NCBI GenBank assembly: GCA_022822365.1
Contig: JAJEBV010000040.1
Span: forward strand, 124,001-188,000
Direction: 5' to 3'
Length of the DNA stretch: 64,000 bases
Origin: Thermoanaerobaculia bacterium
GTDB taxonomy: Bacteria; Acidobacteriota; Thermoanaerobaculia; Multivoradales; Multivoraceae
Shown: one piece after another, positions 15,419 to 24,927 of the stretch
Numbering within the stretch: the stretch's first letter is position 1
Layout: every line of letters starts with the position of its first letter
Notes under the pieces: generated by a model
Database searches by the model: none
Told to the model about the DNA's origin: nothing
The model's input: only the letters and a program-made list of their open reading frames with translations
Translations under genes and position numbers: made by a program

Positions 15419-16333
15419 TCACTGTTCGCAGACTCTCGCCAAGGCCCAGCCGTCAGCCGTCTCTTCAAGTCCAGCGAGGACGCAACCACCGTCGGTGGCT
15501 TCCTCGACCTCGCGGCCTAGAGCATCTCTAGCCGCCGCCCCCTCGACGGTCGTAGCGTCGGCGCGCCGCGCCTCCGTCGCGTATTCATGTAGTCCGGTCA
15601 AAGTGACTCTCTCGGCAGCCTCCTCAACCTGTTGAAACGTGTGGTCTTGAAGGCCGAACCACCAGTCCACTGACGTGCCCCCCGAGACCACCGCGAGCGA
15701 AGCGCCCTCCGAGCCGACATCGACAACTCCCCTGTCCCAAGGTCCCAAGAGGAGAATCCGGTCTCCAACCTTGCCGTTGAAGCCCCTCTTACCGTCCATC
15801 CAACTGCAAAACACGGCATCTCGTGCTACCAGACGGCCCAAGGGAACGAGCACATGGTCAGGCGTCGGCGAGTAGCCGTGTAGAGGTACGACCTCTTCAA
15901 GAGACACGAGTGCAGTGGGGACGGCTCCGTAGAATCCCGTGATCATCTCTCCAAGAGTCGCAACCACGGCGACTTCAGACAGCATGAGAGTGAGATCCAG
16001 GTTCCCGTACCCTGGCATCCGTAGCAGTCTGGGGCGCGGATACGAAGCTCCGCACATTTCTTCAGACGGCACTGCTCCTTCTTCAAGCCCAAGGTCGCTC
16101 GCAGACCCGTACTTTGCGCGGAAGCCCGCGATCTGCCAGTCCAGTGCTTCCCGAGTGTCCCACCGAAGATCCTGAAGCGGACTCCCGCGTTCGTCCAGCA
16201 CCAGATCGACCGGCTTCCACCGATAAGGACCTTCCCCGAACTCCCGAGGACGAGGCTGCCCTGCAAGAGGGCAAGCCAGCAACGCCAATGCCATCGCGAC
16301 CAAAGGGATCTTCCCGGCCCGGTTCATTCGCAT
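15419..16333 (-). CDS. Secreted protein of unknown function, paralogue B
   Basis: ATG 16333 (MRMNRAGKIP) is preceded by GGGAGG and gives a 304-aa product with a signal peptide ending near LACPLAGQ. ATG 16327 is an alternative. It shares with paralogue A the blocks VDLVLDERG, CGASYPRPRL, LGEMITGF, SLEEVVPLHGYSP, PLGRLVARDAVFCSW, KRGFNG-x-VGDRILLLG, YATEARRAD and a C-terminal C-E-Q. The LxC of LLACPLAG could be read as a lipobox, but the AGQ signal peptidase I site looks at least as good. An IS3 remnant abuts its stop codon. No family recognised. Confidence 0.7.
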   Translation of the reverse strand: MRMNRAGKIPLVAMALALLACPLAGQPRPREFGEGPYRWKPVDLVLDERGSPLQDLRWDTREALDWQIAGFRAKYGSASDLGLEEGAVPSEEMCGASYPRPRLLRMPGYGNLDLTLMLSEVAVVATLGEMITGFYGAVPTALVSLEEVVPLHGYSPTPDHVLVPLGRLVARDAVFCSWMDGKRGFNGKVGDRILLLGPWDRGVVDVGSEGASLAVVSGGTSVDWWFGLQDHTFQQVEEAAERVTLTGLHEYATEARRADATTVEGAAARDALGREVEEATDGGCVLAGLEETADGWALARVCEQ

Positions 16334-16467
16334 CTCTTCCGCCTCCCGAGGTCCTCTGTGCCAAACCGCAGCGAAGCACGAGGCCACCCGCAACGTAAGG
16401 GATCCGACACCAATGGGCGGCTGACTGTCAACCCACCGACAGCGCCGCGGACTGGTAGTCTCACGCC

Positions 16468-17082
16468 ATGAGAGTCCCGCGGGCGGGACGGCTGATCTGC
16501 GCGCTCAGCCTGTCGAGCGTTCTGGGCGGCGACGCACTCGCGGCCCAGCCGCCGCGAGAGGCTTCCGTCCGGTCTGCCGGAGCGGCCATCGCCGGACTCT
16601 CCGCCGTGCGCGAGGGTCCGGTGCTCCTGGTCAGCTTCCGCCTGGACCGGGCGCTCGACGAGCGCACCTGGGAGAAGATCGAGAGCGGACTGCCGACCGG
16701 CTTCACCTACGACATTCAGCTCCGGCGGATCCGCCGGCGCTGGTTCGACAAGGCCGTGGTCGCCACCCGGCTGCAGGTCGTGGCGATGTACAACGCCCTT
16801 ACCCGCGAGTACCTCGTCAACTTCAAGCGCGACGGCGAGCTCTACGCCAGCCGTGTCGTCACCTCGCAGGAGGACCTCGAACGGGCGCTGACGACCTTTG
16901 AGGGGCTGCCGTCGGTCGAGCTGGCCGACGAACCGCCGGGGCGGCTGGTGCTGCGGGTACGAGCCGAAGTCCGGACCCGAACCCGGCTCGGCCTGATTCC
17001 GGACCGGGTCCATACCGCCTGGGCCCAGACGACGCCCTTCCGGTCCGCCCAGCGCCGGATCGGCAGCGGGGAGGCCGAGTGA
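16468..17082 (+). CDS. DUF4390 domain protein
   Basis: The 204-aa product has a signal peptide (cleavage near ALAAQ) and the DUF4390 pattern: LLVSFRLDRALDERTWEKI, IESGLPTGFTYDIQL, RRWFDKAV, YNALTREYLVNF, and a C-terminal LRVRAEVRTRTRLGLIP. In many bacteria a DUF4390 gene sits directly before ntrYX, as here; its stop overlaps the ntrY GTG (GTGA). It is therefore probably an envelope partner of the NtrY sensor or of the same transcript. Its biochemical role is not established. Confidence 0.85.
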   Translation: MRVPRAGRLICALSLSSVLGGDALAAQPPREASVRSAGAAIAGLSAVREGPVLLVSFRLDRALDERTWEKIESGLPTGFTYDIQLRRIRRRWFDKAVVATRLQVVAMYNALTREYLVNFKRDGELYASRVVTSQEDLERALTTFEGLPSVELADEPPGRLVLRVRAEVRTRTRLGLIPDRVHTAWAQTTPFRSAQRRIGSGEAE

Positions 17083-19352
17083 TCCAGCGCCTGACCGCGA
17101 CCCGCCCGCCCCTGCGGGAACTCATCAAGACCAACCGCTTCCTGGTCTGGCTCCTGGCGCTCTCCCTCGCCGTGCCGACGGCGGGCTACTACGCGCTCCA
17201 GCGCGGTCGCGAGATCGACCCCACGGTGCTGAACAACAGCATCCTGCTGTTCGCGCTGCGCAATCTGAACGTGGTGCTGATCCTGGTCGTCGTCTTCGTG
17301 CTCGTCCGCAACCTGACCAAGCTCTGGATCGAGCGCCGGCGCCAGCGCCTGGGCGCCAAGTTCCGCACGAAGCTGATCCTCACCTACATCGGCCTGTCGC
17401 TGATCCCCGGACTCGTCCTCTTCGCCTACGCCACGGAACTGCTCCAGGGCTCGATCGACCGCATGTTCCGGACCGACATCGACGATCTGCTGGAGCCGGC
17501 GAACCAGATCTCCCAGGCCCTGACCTCGACCCGGCAGGACGAGTTGCTTCGCGACGCCGAGCGCTTTCTCGCCGACACCGAGAGCCTGGACCTCGACAGC
17601 CCGCGCGGCCGCGGCAGGTTGCTGGGAGCGCTCGGCGACGCCCGTTCCGAGGCCGACCTCGACTACCTGGCGGTCTACCGGGACACCACCTTTCTCCAGG
17701 CCACGGTCAACCCGCAGGCTCTTTCCGAGGTACCCGAGCCGACCCGCGGCATGCTGCTCGAAGCCGTCCGCACCGGCGCCGCCCGCGCCATCGGCGAAGT
17801 GGCGGGCAGCGAGGAGCGACTGATCCTGGCAGCGGCGGCGCGGGAAGGCGGCGCCGAGACCACGGTGGCCGTCGCCGGCAGGCTGCTCGATGCCGAACTC
17901 GCCGGCAACACGGAGATCCTGATCGCCGCCTACCAGTCCCGGCGGCAACTGCACGCGCAGCGCGATGAGATCCGGGCCGCGTACTGGCTCCTGTTTCTCA
18001 CCGTGACCCTGTGCATCCTGCTCGTCTCGTGCTGGGTCGGTCTCTACCTGGCCGGCCGGGTCACCGGTCCGATCGAAGCGCTGGCGGACGGCACCCGGCG
18101 CATCGCCGGCGGCGACCTGGAACACCGGGTCGAAGCGGCCGCCGACGACGAGGTTCAGGTCCTGGTCGACTCCTTCAACCGGATGACCGACGCGCTGGAG
18201 GAATCGAACCGCGACCTGGTGGCCACGAACCGCCGCCTGGACGCCGAGCGCGCCCGCATCGAAGCGGTGCTCGAGAGCGGCCCGGCCGGCGTCCTCTCGC
18301 TCGACCGCGACGGCCGCATCCTGACCTGCAACCGCGCCGCGATGGAGATGCTCGGACTGCCGGAACACGTCTCGCTCACCGGCGCGCCGCCCGAGGCTCT
18401 GAGCGAGCTGCTCCCCGACAAGGGCGTCGAGGCCGTGTTCGCCGACCTGCCGGATTCGACGGACCGGAGGACGACCAGGCCGCGCCGCTCCGGGGCGGCC
18501 CCAGCCCGTCGCGAAGTCAGCCTCGGCGGCAGGGACGACTGGAAGACGCTGGAGGTCAAGACCAGCCCGCTGCGCGCCCCGGACGGCAGCGGCGGCTTCG
18601 AACTGCTCGGCCACGTCCTCGTGATCGAGGATCTGACCGCGCTCCTCGACGCCCAGAAGGCCGCCACCTGGACGGAGGCCGCGCGCCGGATCGCGCACGA
18701 GATCAAGAACCCGCTGACTCCGATCAAGCTCGCCGCCGAGCGGCTGCAGCGCAAGGCGCAGGGCAACGACGCGAGCCTCGGCGCCGCGGTCGAGGAGGGA
18801 GCGCAGATCGTCGTCCGCGAGGTCGGCAACATGCAGAACCTCGTGGACCAGTTCGCGCGCTACGCCCGCATGCGGCGCCCCCAGCCCCGCGATGTCGACA
18901 TAGCGAAGCTGATCAGCGAAACGGTCGACCTGTACCGCGAGCTGAAACCCGGAGTCGAGGTCGAGGCGCGCATCGAGGCCGGCGAAGACGGTCTCCACGC
19001 CAAGCTCGACGCCGACCAGATGCGCTCCGCCCTGGTCAACCTGCTGGACAACGCCATCGCCGCCACCAACCCGCCCGGTCAGGTGACGGTCCGGGCCGGC
19101 CGCAGCAACGGGACCTTCGACCTCTCCGTCAGGGACACCGGCAGCGGCGTGCCGAAGGGGGCCCGCGAGAAGCTCTTCCTGCCGTACTTTTCGACCAAGG
19201 GACGGGGTTCGGGGCTGGGCCTCGCCATCGTCCAGCGCATCGTCAGCGACCACAACGGTTCGATCCGGGTCGAGGACAACGAGCCTCACGGCACGACCTT
19301 TACCATTGAATTGCCCCAGTCCGGGTTGCCCCAGTCCGAGTTGCCGCGGTAG
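17079..19352 (+). CDS. ntrY: NtrY-like membrane sensor histidine kinase
   Basis: The 757-aa kinase has several N-terminal membrane segments (about 25-45, 65-85 and 110-130), an extracytoplasmic stretch, and another membrane segment near 285-305. A HAMP domain follows (about 305-360), then a PAS-like domain (375-495), a HisKA domain with the phospho-accepting His in RIAHEIKNPLTPIK near residue 540, and a HATPase domain (NLLDNAIAATNP, DTGSGVP, GRGSGLGLAIV). This order is the NtrY architecture. It should phosphorylate the NtrX-type regulator encoded 24 bases downstream. The start GTG overlaps the DUF4390 gene stop. The gene symbol reflects family, not a proven nitrogen role. Confidence 0.92.
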   Translation: MIQRLTATRPPLRELIKTNRFLVWLLALSLAVPTAGYYALQRGREIDPTVLNNSILLFALRNLNVVLILVVVFVLVRNLTKLWIERRRQRLGAKFRTKLILTYIGLSLIPGLVLFAYATELLQGSIDRMFRTDIDDLLEPANQISQALTSTRQDELLRDAERFLADTESLDLDSPRGRGRLLGALGDARSEADLDYLAVYRDTTFLQATVNPQALSEVPEPTRGMLLEAVRTGAARAIGEVAGSEERLILAAAAREGGAETTVAVAGRLLDAELAGNTEILIAAYQSRRQLHAQRDEIRAAYWLLFLTVTLCILLVSCWVGLYLAGRVTGPIEALADGTRRIAGGDLEHRVEAAADDEVQVLVDSFNRMTDALEESNRDLVATNRRLDAERARIEAVLESGPAGVLSLDRDGRILTCNRAAMEMLGLPEHVSLTGAPPEALSELLPDKGVEAVFADLPDSTDRRTTRPRRSGAAPARREVSLGGRDDWKTLEVKTSPLRAPDGSGGFELLGHVLVIEDLTALLDAQKAATWTEAARRIAHEIKNPLTPIKLAAERLQRKAQGNDASLGAAVEEGAQIVVREVGNMQNLVDQFARYARMRRPQPRDVDIAKLISETVDLYRELKPGVEVEARIEAGEDGLHAKLDADQMRSALVNLLDNAIAATNPPGQVTVRAGRSNGTFDLSVRDTGSGVPKGAREKLFLPYFSTKGRGSGLGLAIVQRIVSDHNGSIRVEDNEPHGTTFTIELPQSGLPQSELPR

Positions 19353-19376
19353 AACCGCGCTCACCGGCATCCAACG

Positions 19377-20744
19377 ATGAGCAAGGCGCGCATTCTGATC
19401 GTCGACGACGAGGCCGGGATCCGCCAGACCCTGCGGGACATCCTCGAGGACGAGGGCCACTCGGTGACGGCGGCGGCGGACGCGGTAAGCGGCCAGGCGC
19501 TGATGGCGAGCGACGAGTTCGATCTCGTCCTGCTTGACGTCTGGCTGCCCGACCGTGACGGTCTGGAGATCCTGGAGGAGCTCCGGGAGGGCGACTTCCA
19601 GACGCCGGTCATCGTCATCTCCGGCCACGGGAACATCGATACGGCGGTCAAGGCGATGCGCGTCGGCGCGCACGACTTCCTGGAGAAGCCGCTGGCGCTC
19701 AATCGGGTCGTCGTGTCGGTCGAGAACGCCCTGGAGCGGAACCGTCTCGAACGCCAGGTGCGGGAACTGTCGAACCGGCTCGACCCCGAGCGGCAGCTCA
19801 TCGGCGACTCACCGTCGATGCGGCAACTGAAGGACGAGCTGAAGCTCGCGGCTCGCGCCGAGAGCCGGATCCTGATCACCGGCGAGAACGGCACGGGCAA
19901 GGAGCTCGTCGCGCGGCGCGTCCACGGCCTCTCCCAGCGGAGGAGCCGCGCCTTCGTCGAAGTGAACTGTGCCGCGATCCCGGAGGAACTGATCGAGAGC
20001 GAGCTCTTCGGGCACATCAAGGGCGCCTTCACCGGCGCCTCGGAGAACCGCCGCGGACGGTTCGAACAGGCCGACGGAGGCACCCTGTTCCTGGACGAGA
20101 TCGCCGACATGTCGCTGAACACCCAGGCCAAGGTGCTGCGCGTGCTGGAGGAGCAGCGCTTCGAGCGGGTGGGAGGCTCCGAGCCGATCGAGGTCGACGT
20201 GCGGGTTCTGGCGGCGACGAACAAGAACCTCGAGGAGGGTGAACTCCCCGCCGGCCGGTTCCGCGAGGACCTCTACTTCCGCCTCGCCGTCATTCCGCTC
20301 CACGTGCCGGCCCTTCGCGACCGGCGCGAGGACATCCCCGCCCTGATCGACCACTTCCTCGAACGCTTCGCCGCCGAGGCCGGCCGCCGCCCGAAGACGG
20401 TCGACCCCCAGGCGCTCGAACGGCTGGTCGCCTACTCGTGGCCGGGAAACGTGCGGGAACTCCGCAACCTGAGCGAACGCCTGATGATCATGGCGCCCGG
20501 CGACGTCGTCATGGAAGCCGACCTGCCGCCACGGGTACGCGGCGCGGACGCGATCGCCCAGGTGGGCAACGACTACGCCTCGCTCAAGGAAGCCCGCGAG
20601 ACCTTCGAGCGGCTGTACATCGAGCGCCGGCTCGGCGCCGCCGGCGGCAACGTCTCCCAGGCCGCCAGGGACCTCGGAATCGACCGCCGCCACCTGTACC
20701 GCAAGCTCCAGGCCTACGGCATCGATCCCGAACGCGGCTCGTGA
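19377..20744 (+). CDS. ntrX: NtrX/NtrC-type sigma-54 response regulator
   Basis: The 455-aa product has a receiver domain (1-120) with Asp54 in LLDVWLPDRDG and Lys in FLEKPLAL. An AAA+ domain carries Walker A GENGTGKE (near 170), an intact GAFTGA loop (near 218) and Walker B GGTLFLDE. The Fis-type HTH at the C-terminus reads NVSQAARDLGIDRRHLYRKL. With the intact GAFTGA this protein, unlike the regulator at 4603, has the full set for contacting RpoN. It is the partner of the NtrY-like kinase just upstream. Its stop overlaps the selB GTG (GTGA). Confidence 0.93.
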   Translation: MSKARILIVDDEAGIRQTLRDILEDEGHSVTAAADAVSGQALMASDEFDLVLLDVWLPDRDGLEILEELREGDFQTPVIVISGHGNIDTAVKAMRVGAHDFLEKPLALNRVVVSVENALERNRLERQVRELSNRLDPERQLIGDSPSMRQLKDELKLAARAESRILITGENGTGKELVARRVHGLSQRRSRAFVEVNCAAIPEELIESELFGHIKGAFTGASENRRGRFEQADGGTLFLDEIADMSLNTQAKVLRVLEEQRFERVGGSEPIEVDVRVLAATNKNLEEGELPAGRFREDLYFRLAVIPLHVPALRDRREDIPALIDHFLERFAAEAGRRPKTVDPQALERLVAYSWPGNVRELRNLSERLMIMAPGDVVMEADLPPRVRGADAIAQVGNDYASLKEARETFERLYIERRLGAAGGNVSQAARDLGIDRRHLYRKLQAYGIDPERGS

Positions 20745-22681
20745 GCGAGTTGGCTGCCAACCGGTTCGTCGTCGGCACCGCGGGTCACGTCGATCACGGC
20801 AAGACGCGGCTTGTCCAGGCCCTGACCGGGGTCGACTGCGACCGCTGGGAAGAGGAGAAGCAGCGCGGCATCACGATCGACCTCGGCTTCGCCTCGATGG
20901 TCGAGGACGGCTGGCAGATCGGCTTCGTCGACGTGCCCGGCCACGAGCGCTTCGTCCACAACGCCCTCGCAGGGCTCGGCGGCATTCAGATGATGGTGCT
21001 GGTCGTGGCCGCCGACGAGGGGGTCATGCCGCAGACCCTCGAGCACCTCGCGATCTGTTCGCTGCTCCGGATCCCCGCCGGCCTGGCGGTGCTGTCGAAG
21101 ACGGACCTTGTGTCGGCCGACCTCGTGGAGCTCGCCGAACTGGAGCTTGAGGAGGCGCTTGCCGGAACCCCGTTCGCCGGCGCGCCGATCCTGCCGGTGT
21201 CGGCCCAGACCGGCGAGGGCCTGGACCGGCTCCGCGCGGCCCTGGTTGAGCTCGCCAGGTCGGCGGCCCCGATCGACCGCTATCGCCGCCTTCCCGCCCG
21301 GCTGCCGATCGACCGGGCCTTTCACCTGCGGGGACTCGGCGTGCTGGTCACCGGCACGCTCGCCCGGGGCATCGTGACCGTCGGCGACGAACTGGACATC
21401 CTGCCCGCCGCCGGCAGCGCCCGGGTGCGCAGCATCGAGGTCCACGGCGACCGCCGCCAGCAGGCCGAAGCCGGCGAGCGCACGTCGCTCCAGCTCGTCG
21501 GCGTCGACCTCGAGCAGGTCACCCGCGGCCACGAGCTGACCGCCCCCGGCGTCTACCGCGCCACGACTTCCCTGCTCGTGCGGTGCCGGCTGCTCGCCAC
21601 GGCGCCCGAACCGCTCGACGGCAGCAGCCCGGTGCGGCTTCACGTGAACGCCGCGCAGCGGATCGGCAAGCTGCGGCCCCTCGACGCCGCCCGGCTCATG
21701 CCCGGCCAGGAAGCCGTGGCCGAAATCCGGCTCGACGAGCCCCTGGTGGCGGTTCGCGGCGACCGCTTCGTCATCCGCAGGCCCTCGCCCCAGACGACGC
21801 TCGGCGGCGGCGACGTGCTCGACCCGGCCTGGAGGCGTCCTCGAGGAAAGGCTCTCGGAGCGACGATCGACGCGCTCGGCTCCGGCGACCGGCAGGCCGC
21901 CGCCGTCCAGTGGGCCGCCGGCAGCCGCGAGGCCGGTCTCGCTGTGACCGAACTTGCCCTGCGTCTGGGCGTCGTCCCCGCCGACGCCCGGGAGGTGCTG
22001 AACGGCGCCGCGCGGGCGGGCCTGCTGCTCGACGCGGGCGCCGGCGGCCGCTTCGTCACTGCGGCGACAGTCCGTCGCGTGACCCGGCGTGCCCGGCGTC
22101 TGGTCGAGGCGCACTTCGCCGCCGACCGTCTTTCCCGCGGCATGCCGAAGGCCGAACTGGTCCGCCGGTTGCTGGGCGGCCGCGCCGCCGACCTCGCCCC
22201 GGCCTACCTGGACTGGTCGAGCCGCGGCGGCAAGGACTTGAGCGTCGTCACGGACGGCGAACTCGTGACTCTCCCGGACCGCACCAGCGAACTGACCGGC
22301 GCCGAGTCCAGGCTCGCCCAGGACATCGTCCAGGGGTTCGAGGCGCAGGGGCTCACCCCCGGCTCTCCCGAGGAACTCTGCCGCACCCTGGGGGCCAAGA
22401 CCCAGGTCTTCGACGGCGTCCTCCGCTACCTGGTCGAGCGCGACAAGCTGGTCCGGCTGCCCAACGGCCTCCTCCTCGCCGCGTCCGCTCTGGAACGGTT
22501 CCAGGCCGATCTGCTCGCCACGGACTGGGACACGTTCACCGTCGCCGAGTTCAAGGACCGCTTCGGCCTCACCCGGAAGTGGGCGATTCCCCTGCTGGAG
22601 CACCTGGACCGCCAGAGGTTGACGCGCCGGGAGGGGGACCGGCGGCGGGTGCTGCGGCCCCGGCATAGGATGGAGGCCTGA
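20741..22681 (+). CDS. selB: Selenocysteine-specific elongation factor
   Basis: SelB brings selenocysteyl-tRNA to UGA codons marked by a SECIS hairpin. The 646-aa product begins at GTG 20741, overlapping the ntrX stop. The GTPase motifs are [28 protein letters not shown] and SKTD. EF-Tu-like domains 2 and 3 follow, then C-terminal winged-helix repeats (from about residue 400; for example [11 protein letters not shown] and [21 protein letters not shown]), typical of SelB. Other selenium genes (selA, selC, selD) are not in the window, and I found no in-frame UGA selenoprotein here. Co-transcription with ntrYX and ald is likely from the overlaps. Confidence 0.93.
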   Translation: MSELAANRFVVGTAGHVDHGKTRLVQALTGVDCDRWEEEKQRGITIDLGFASMVEDGWQIGFVDVPGHERFVHNALAGLGGIQMMVLVVAADEGVMPQTLEHLAICSLLRIPAGLAVLSKTDLVSADLVELAELELEEALAGTPFAGAPILPVSAQTGEGLDRLRAALVELARSAAPIDRYRRLPARLPIDRAFHLRGLGVLVTGTLARGIVTVGDELDILPAAGSARVRSIEVHGDRRQQAEAGERTSLQLVGVDLEQVTRGHELTAPGVYRATTSLLVRCRLLATAPEPLDGSSPVRLHVNAAQRIGKLRPLDAARLMPGQEAVAEIRLDEPLVAVRGDRFVIRRPSPQTTLGGGDVLDPAWRRPRGKALGATIDALGSGDRQAAAVQWAAGSREAGLAVTELALRLGVVPADAREVLNGAARAGLLLDAGAGGRFVTAATVRRVTRRARRLVEAHFAADRLSRGMPKAELVRRLLGGRAADLAPAYLDWSSRGGKDLSVVTDGELVTLPDRTSELTGAESRLAQDIVQGFEAQGLTPGSPEELCRTLGAKTQVFDGVLRYLVERDKLVRLPNGLLLAASALERFQADLLATDWDTFTVAEFKDRFGLTRKWAIPLLEHLDRQRLTRREGDRRRVLRPRHRMEA

Positions 22682-22682
22682 G

Positions 22683-23798
22683 ATGCGGGTCGGCGTTCCC
22701 ACCGAGATCAAGCCGGACGAGCACCGGGTCGCGATCACTCCCGCCGGCGTCGCCGCGTTCACAGCCCGCGGCCACGAAGTGGCGATCGAATCCGGCGCCG
22801 GCGTCGGCAGCGCGATTCCGGACGATGCGTACCGCGCGGCCGGGGCCGCGATCGTCGACGGCGCGGACGCCGTGTGGGACCGGGCCGACCTCGTCCTCAA
22901 GGTCAAGGAGCCCCTCGAACCGGAGTTCGAGCGGATGCGGCCGGGACAGGTCCTCTTCACCTACCTCCACCTGGCGGCGTCGGAGCAGCTCACGGCGGGC
23001 CTGCTGGAGCGGCGGGTCGTCGGCATCGGTTACGAGACCGTGCAACTCGCCGACGGCACGCTGCCGCTGCTGGTGCCGATGTCGGAAGTCGCCGGGCGGC
23101 TCTCGATTCAGGCCGGCGCCGCGTGCCTGGAGCGGCGGGCGGGCGGCAAGGGCATCCTGCTGCCCGGCGTGTCCGGCGTACGGCGCGGCCTGATCACGAT
23201 CATCGGCGCCGGCGTCGTCGGGATGAACGCCTGCGTCGTCGGCGTCGGCCTCGGCGCGGAGGTCACGATTCTCGACATCAACCCGCTGCGCCTCGGCTAC
23301 GTGCGGGACGTGGTCCAGGGCCACGTCACGACGCTGATGTCGAACGCGGCCAACATCGAGGGCGCCGTGGCTTCGGCCGACCTCGTCGTCTGCTCCGTGC
23401 TGATCCCCGGCGCCCGCGCGCCGCGCCTCGTCACCCGCGCCCACCTGGCAGAGATGGAACCGGGGTCCGCGCTCGTCGACGTCGCCGTCGACCAGGGCGG
23501 CTGCGCCGAGACCAGCCGTCCCACCACCCACCGCGACCCCCGCTACGTCGAGGAGGGCGTGGTCCACTACTGCGTCTCGAACATGCCGGGCGCCGTGCCG
23601 CACACCTCGACCTACGCCCTGACCAACGCGACGATGACCTACGCCCTGGAGATCGCCGACCGCGGCTGGCGCGAGGCCGCGGGGCGCGACCCGGCCCTCG
23701 CCTCAGGCGTCAACGTCGTCGACGGGCGCGTGACCCACGAGGCGGTGGCCGGCGCGCACGGGTTCGAGTACGTGCCGTTGGCCGAAGCGGCCGGCTGA
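22683..23798 (+). CDS. ald: Alanine dehydrogenase
   Basis: The 371-aa product matches NAD-dependent L-alanine dehydrogenase, which interconverts alanine and pyruvate plus ammonia. Visible features are [20 protein letters not shown] at the N-terminus, [22 protein letters not shown] (catalytic His), the Rossmann motif GAGVVGMNA, and [18 protein letters not shown] followed by [20 protein letters not shown] lies one base after the selB stop, so it is probably the last gene of the DUF4390-ntrYX-selB-ald transcript. Pairing with NtrYX fits a nitrogen/carbon theme, but that is inference. Confidence 0.95.
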   Translation: MRVGVPTEIKPDEHRVAITPAGVAAFTARGHEVAIESGAGVGSAIPDDAYRAAGAAIVDGADAVWDRADLVLKVKEPLEPEFERMRPGQVLFTYLHLAASEQLTAGLLERRVVGIGYETVQLADGTLPLLVPMSEVAGRLSIQAGAACLERRAGGKGILLPGVSGVRRGLITIIGAGVVGMNACVVGVGLGAEVTILDINPLRLGYVRDVVQGHVTTLMSNAANIEGAVASADLVVCSVLIPGARAPRLVTRAHLAEMEPGSALVDVAVDQGGCAETSRPTTHRDPRYVEEGVVHYCVSNMPGAVPHTSTYALTNATMTYALEIADRGWREAAGRDPALASGVNVVDGRVTHEAVAGAHGFEYVPLAEAAG

Positions 23799-23852
23799 CG
23801 GACGAGCCGGGACCGCTGGTACGCTCCCTCGGTGGGCGCACACGGCGGTCCG

Positions 23853-24863
23853 ATGTCCTTCGGCGTGGTCCTTCAGCCGGACCCGCCGATCTCACGCGTC
23901 GTCGAACTCGCCGTGATGGCCGAGCGCCACGGCTTCGACCAGAGCTGGCTCTTCGACTCCCACGTGCTGTGGCCGGAGCCGTTCGTCATCTTCTCCCGGA
24001 TCCTGGCGAGCACGGAGCGGATGGGCGTGGGGCCGATGGTCACGAATCCCGGCACGCGGGATGTGACGGTGCTGGCGTCCCTGTTCGCGACCCTGGACTC
24101 CATGTACCCGGGACGCACGCTCTGCGCGATGGGCCGCGGCGACTCGGCGCTGCGCTACATCGGGCGACGGCCGGAGTCGCTGGCGGCCTCGGTGAACGCG
24201 ATGAACGTCATCCGGGCGCTGTTCGCCGGTCGTGAGGCGGACCTGGGCGGCACTTCCGTGTCGATTCCCTGGCGCGAGGGGGCGGACGCCGAGCTACCGG
24301 TGTGGTTCGCGGCTTACGGCCCGAAGGCGCTTGATGTGGTGGGCCGCCACGCGGACGGCTTCGTGCTCCAACTGGCCGACCCGAAGATCCTGGAATGGAC
24401 GCTCCAGGCGGTGCGCGACGCGGCCGAAGACGAGGGCCGCGACCCGGACGCGATCACCGTCTGCGTGGTGGCGCCGGCCTATGTCGGCGACGACATCGAG
24501 CACCAGCGGGATCAGTTGCGCTGGTTCGGCGGCATGGTCGGCAACCACATCCACGACCTCGTCATGCGCTACGGCGAGGACGACTCGAAGGTACCGCACG
24601 TGCTCGCCGAGTACATCCGTCAGCGGCAGGGCTACGACTACTCCCATCATGGCCGCAGCGGCAATCCGGACACCGAGTTCGTGCCCGACGGCATCGTCGA
24701 CCGGTTGTGCGTGCTGGGCACGGCGGAGGACCACATCGCGAAGCTGCGGGAACTGAAGGCCCTGGGCGTGGACCACTTCGCCGTGTACCTGATGCACGAC
24801 GACAAGGAGGGCACGCTCGCGGCGTATGGGGACCGGGTGATTCCGGCGCTGCGCGGCCAGTAA
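23853..24863 (+). CDS. LLM-class flavin/F420-dependent oxidoreductase (TIGR03842-like)
   Basis: I use ATG 23853 (MSFGVVLQPDPP), which aligns with family starts; a GTG at 23832 would add seven residues. The 336-aa product has the luciferase-like TIM-barrel pattern: DPPISRVVELAVMAE, FDSHVLWPEPFVI, VGPMVTNPGTRDVTV, MGRGDSALRYIG, PVWFAAYGPKALDVVG, FVLQLADP, APAYVGDDIEHQRDQ, RWFGGMVGNH and FAVYLMHDDKE. These are close to the F420-dependent LLM subgroup TIGR03842. Whether it uses F420 or FMN cannot be decided here. It is convergent with polA; a repeated hairpin element lies between. Confidence 0.85.
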   Translation: MSFGVVLQPDPPISRVVELAVMAERHGFDQSWLFDSHVLWPEPFVIFSRILASTERMGVGPMVTNPGTRDVTVLASLFATLDSMYPGRTLCAMGRGDSALRYIGRRPESLAASVNAMNVIRALFAGREADLGGTSVSIPWREGADAELPVWFAAYGPKALDVVGRHADGFVLQLADPKILEWTLQAVRDAAEDEGRDPDAITVCVVAPAYVGDDIEHQRDQLRWFGGMVGNHIHDLVMRYGEDDSKVPHVLAEYIRQRQGYDYSHHGRSGNPDTEFVPDGIVDRLCVLGTAEDHIAKLRELKALGVDHFAVYLMHDDKEGTLAAYGDRVIPALRGQ

Positions 24864-24882
24864 GGAGTAAACGCGTTCCCTG

Positions 24883-24921
24883 GCCGCCTTCGGCGGCAGC
24901 GGGTCAGAGGACCCGCGCACC
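24883..24921 (-). repeat. 39-nt double-hairpin element, copy 2
   Basis: Same two-stem layout as the copies at 1582-1620 and 31236-31274; all stem bases are identical and the only difference from copy 3 is one loop base. It starts seven bases after the polA stop codon, in the polA orientation, and lies between convergent genes. It could serve as a terminator for both. Confidence 0.75.
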
Positions 24922-24927
24922 CAGTAT

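Noticed and set aside
14959..15531. Full-length 190-aa gene on the plus strand
   Set aside because: Only residues up to about 139 from ATG 14989 resemble IS3 OrfA; the rest is antisense to the secreted-protein gene.
20741..22681. A UGA-encoded selenoprotein within the window to match selB
   Set aside because: I looked for frames that stop at TGA and resume with the same family; the only clear broken genes are polA (frameshift) and HNH (TAG).
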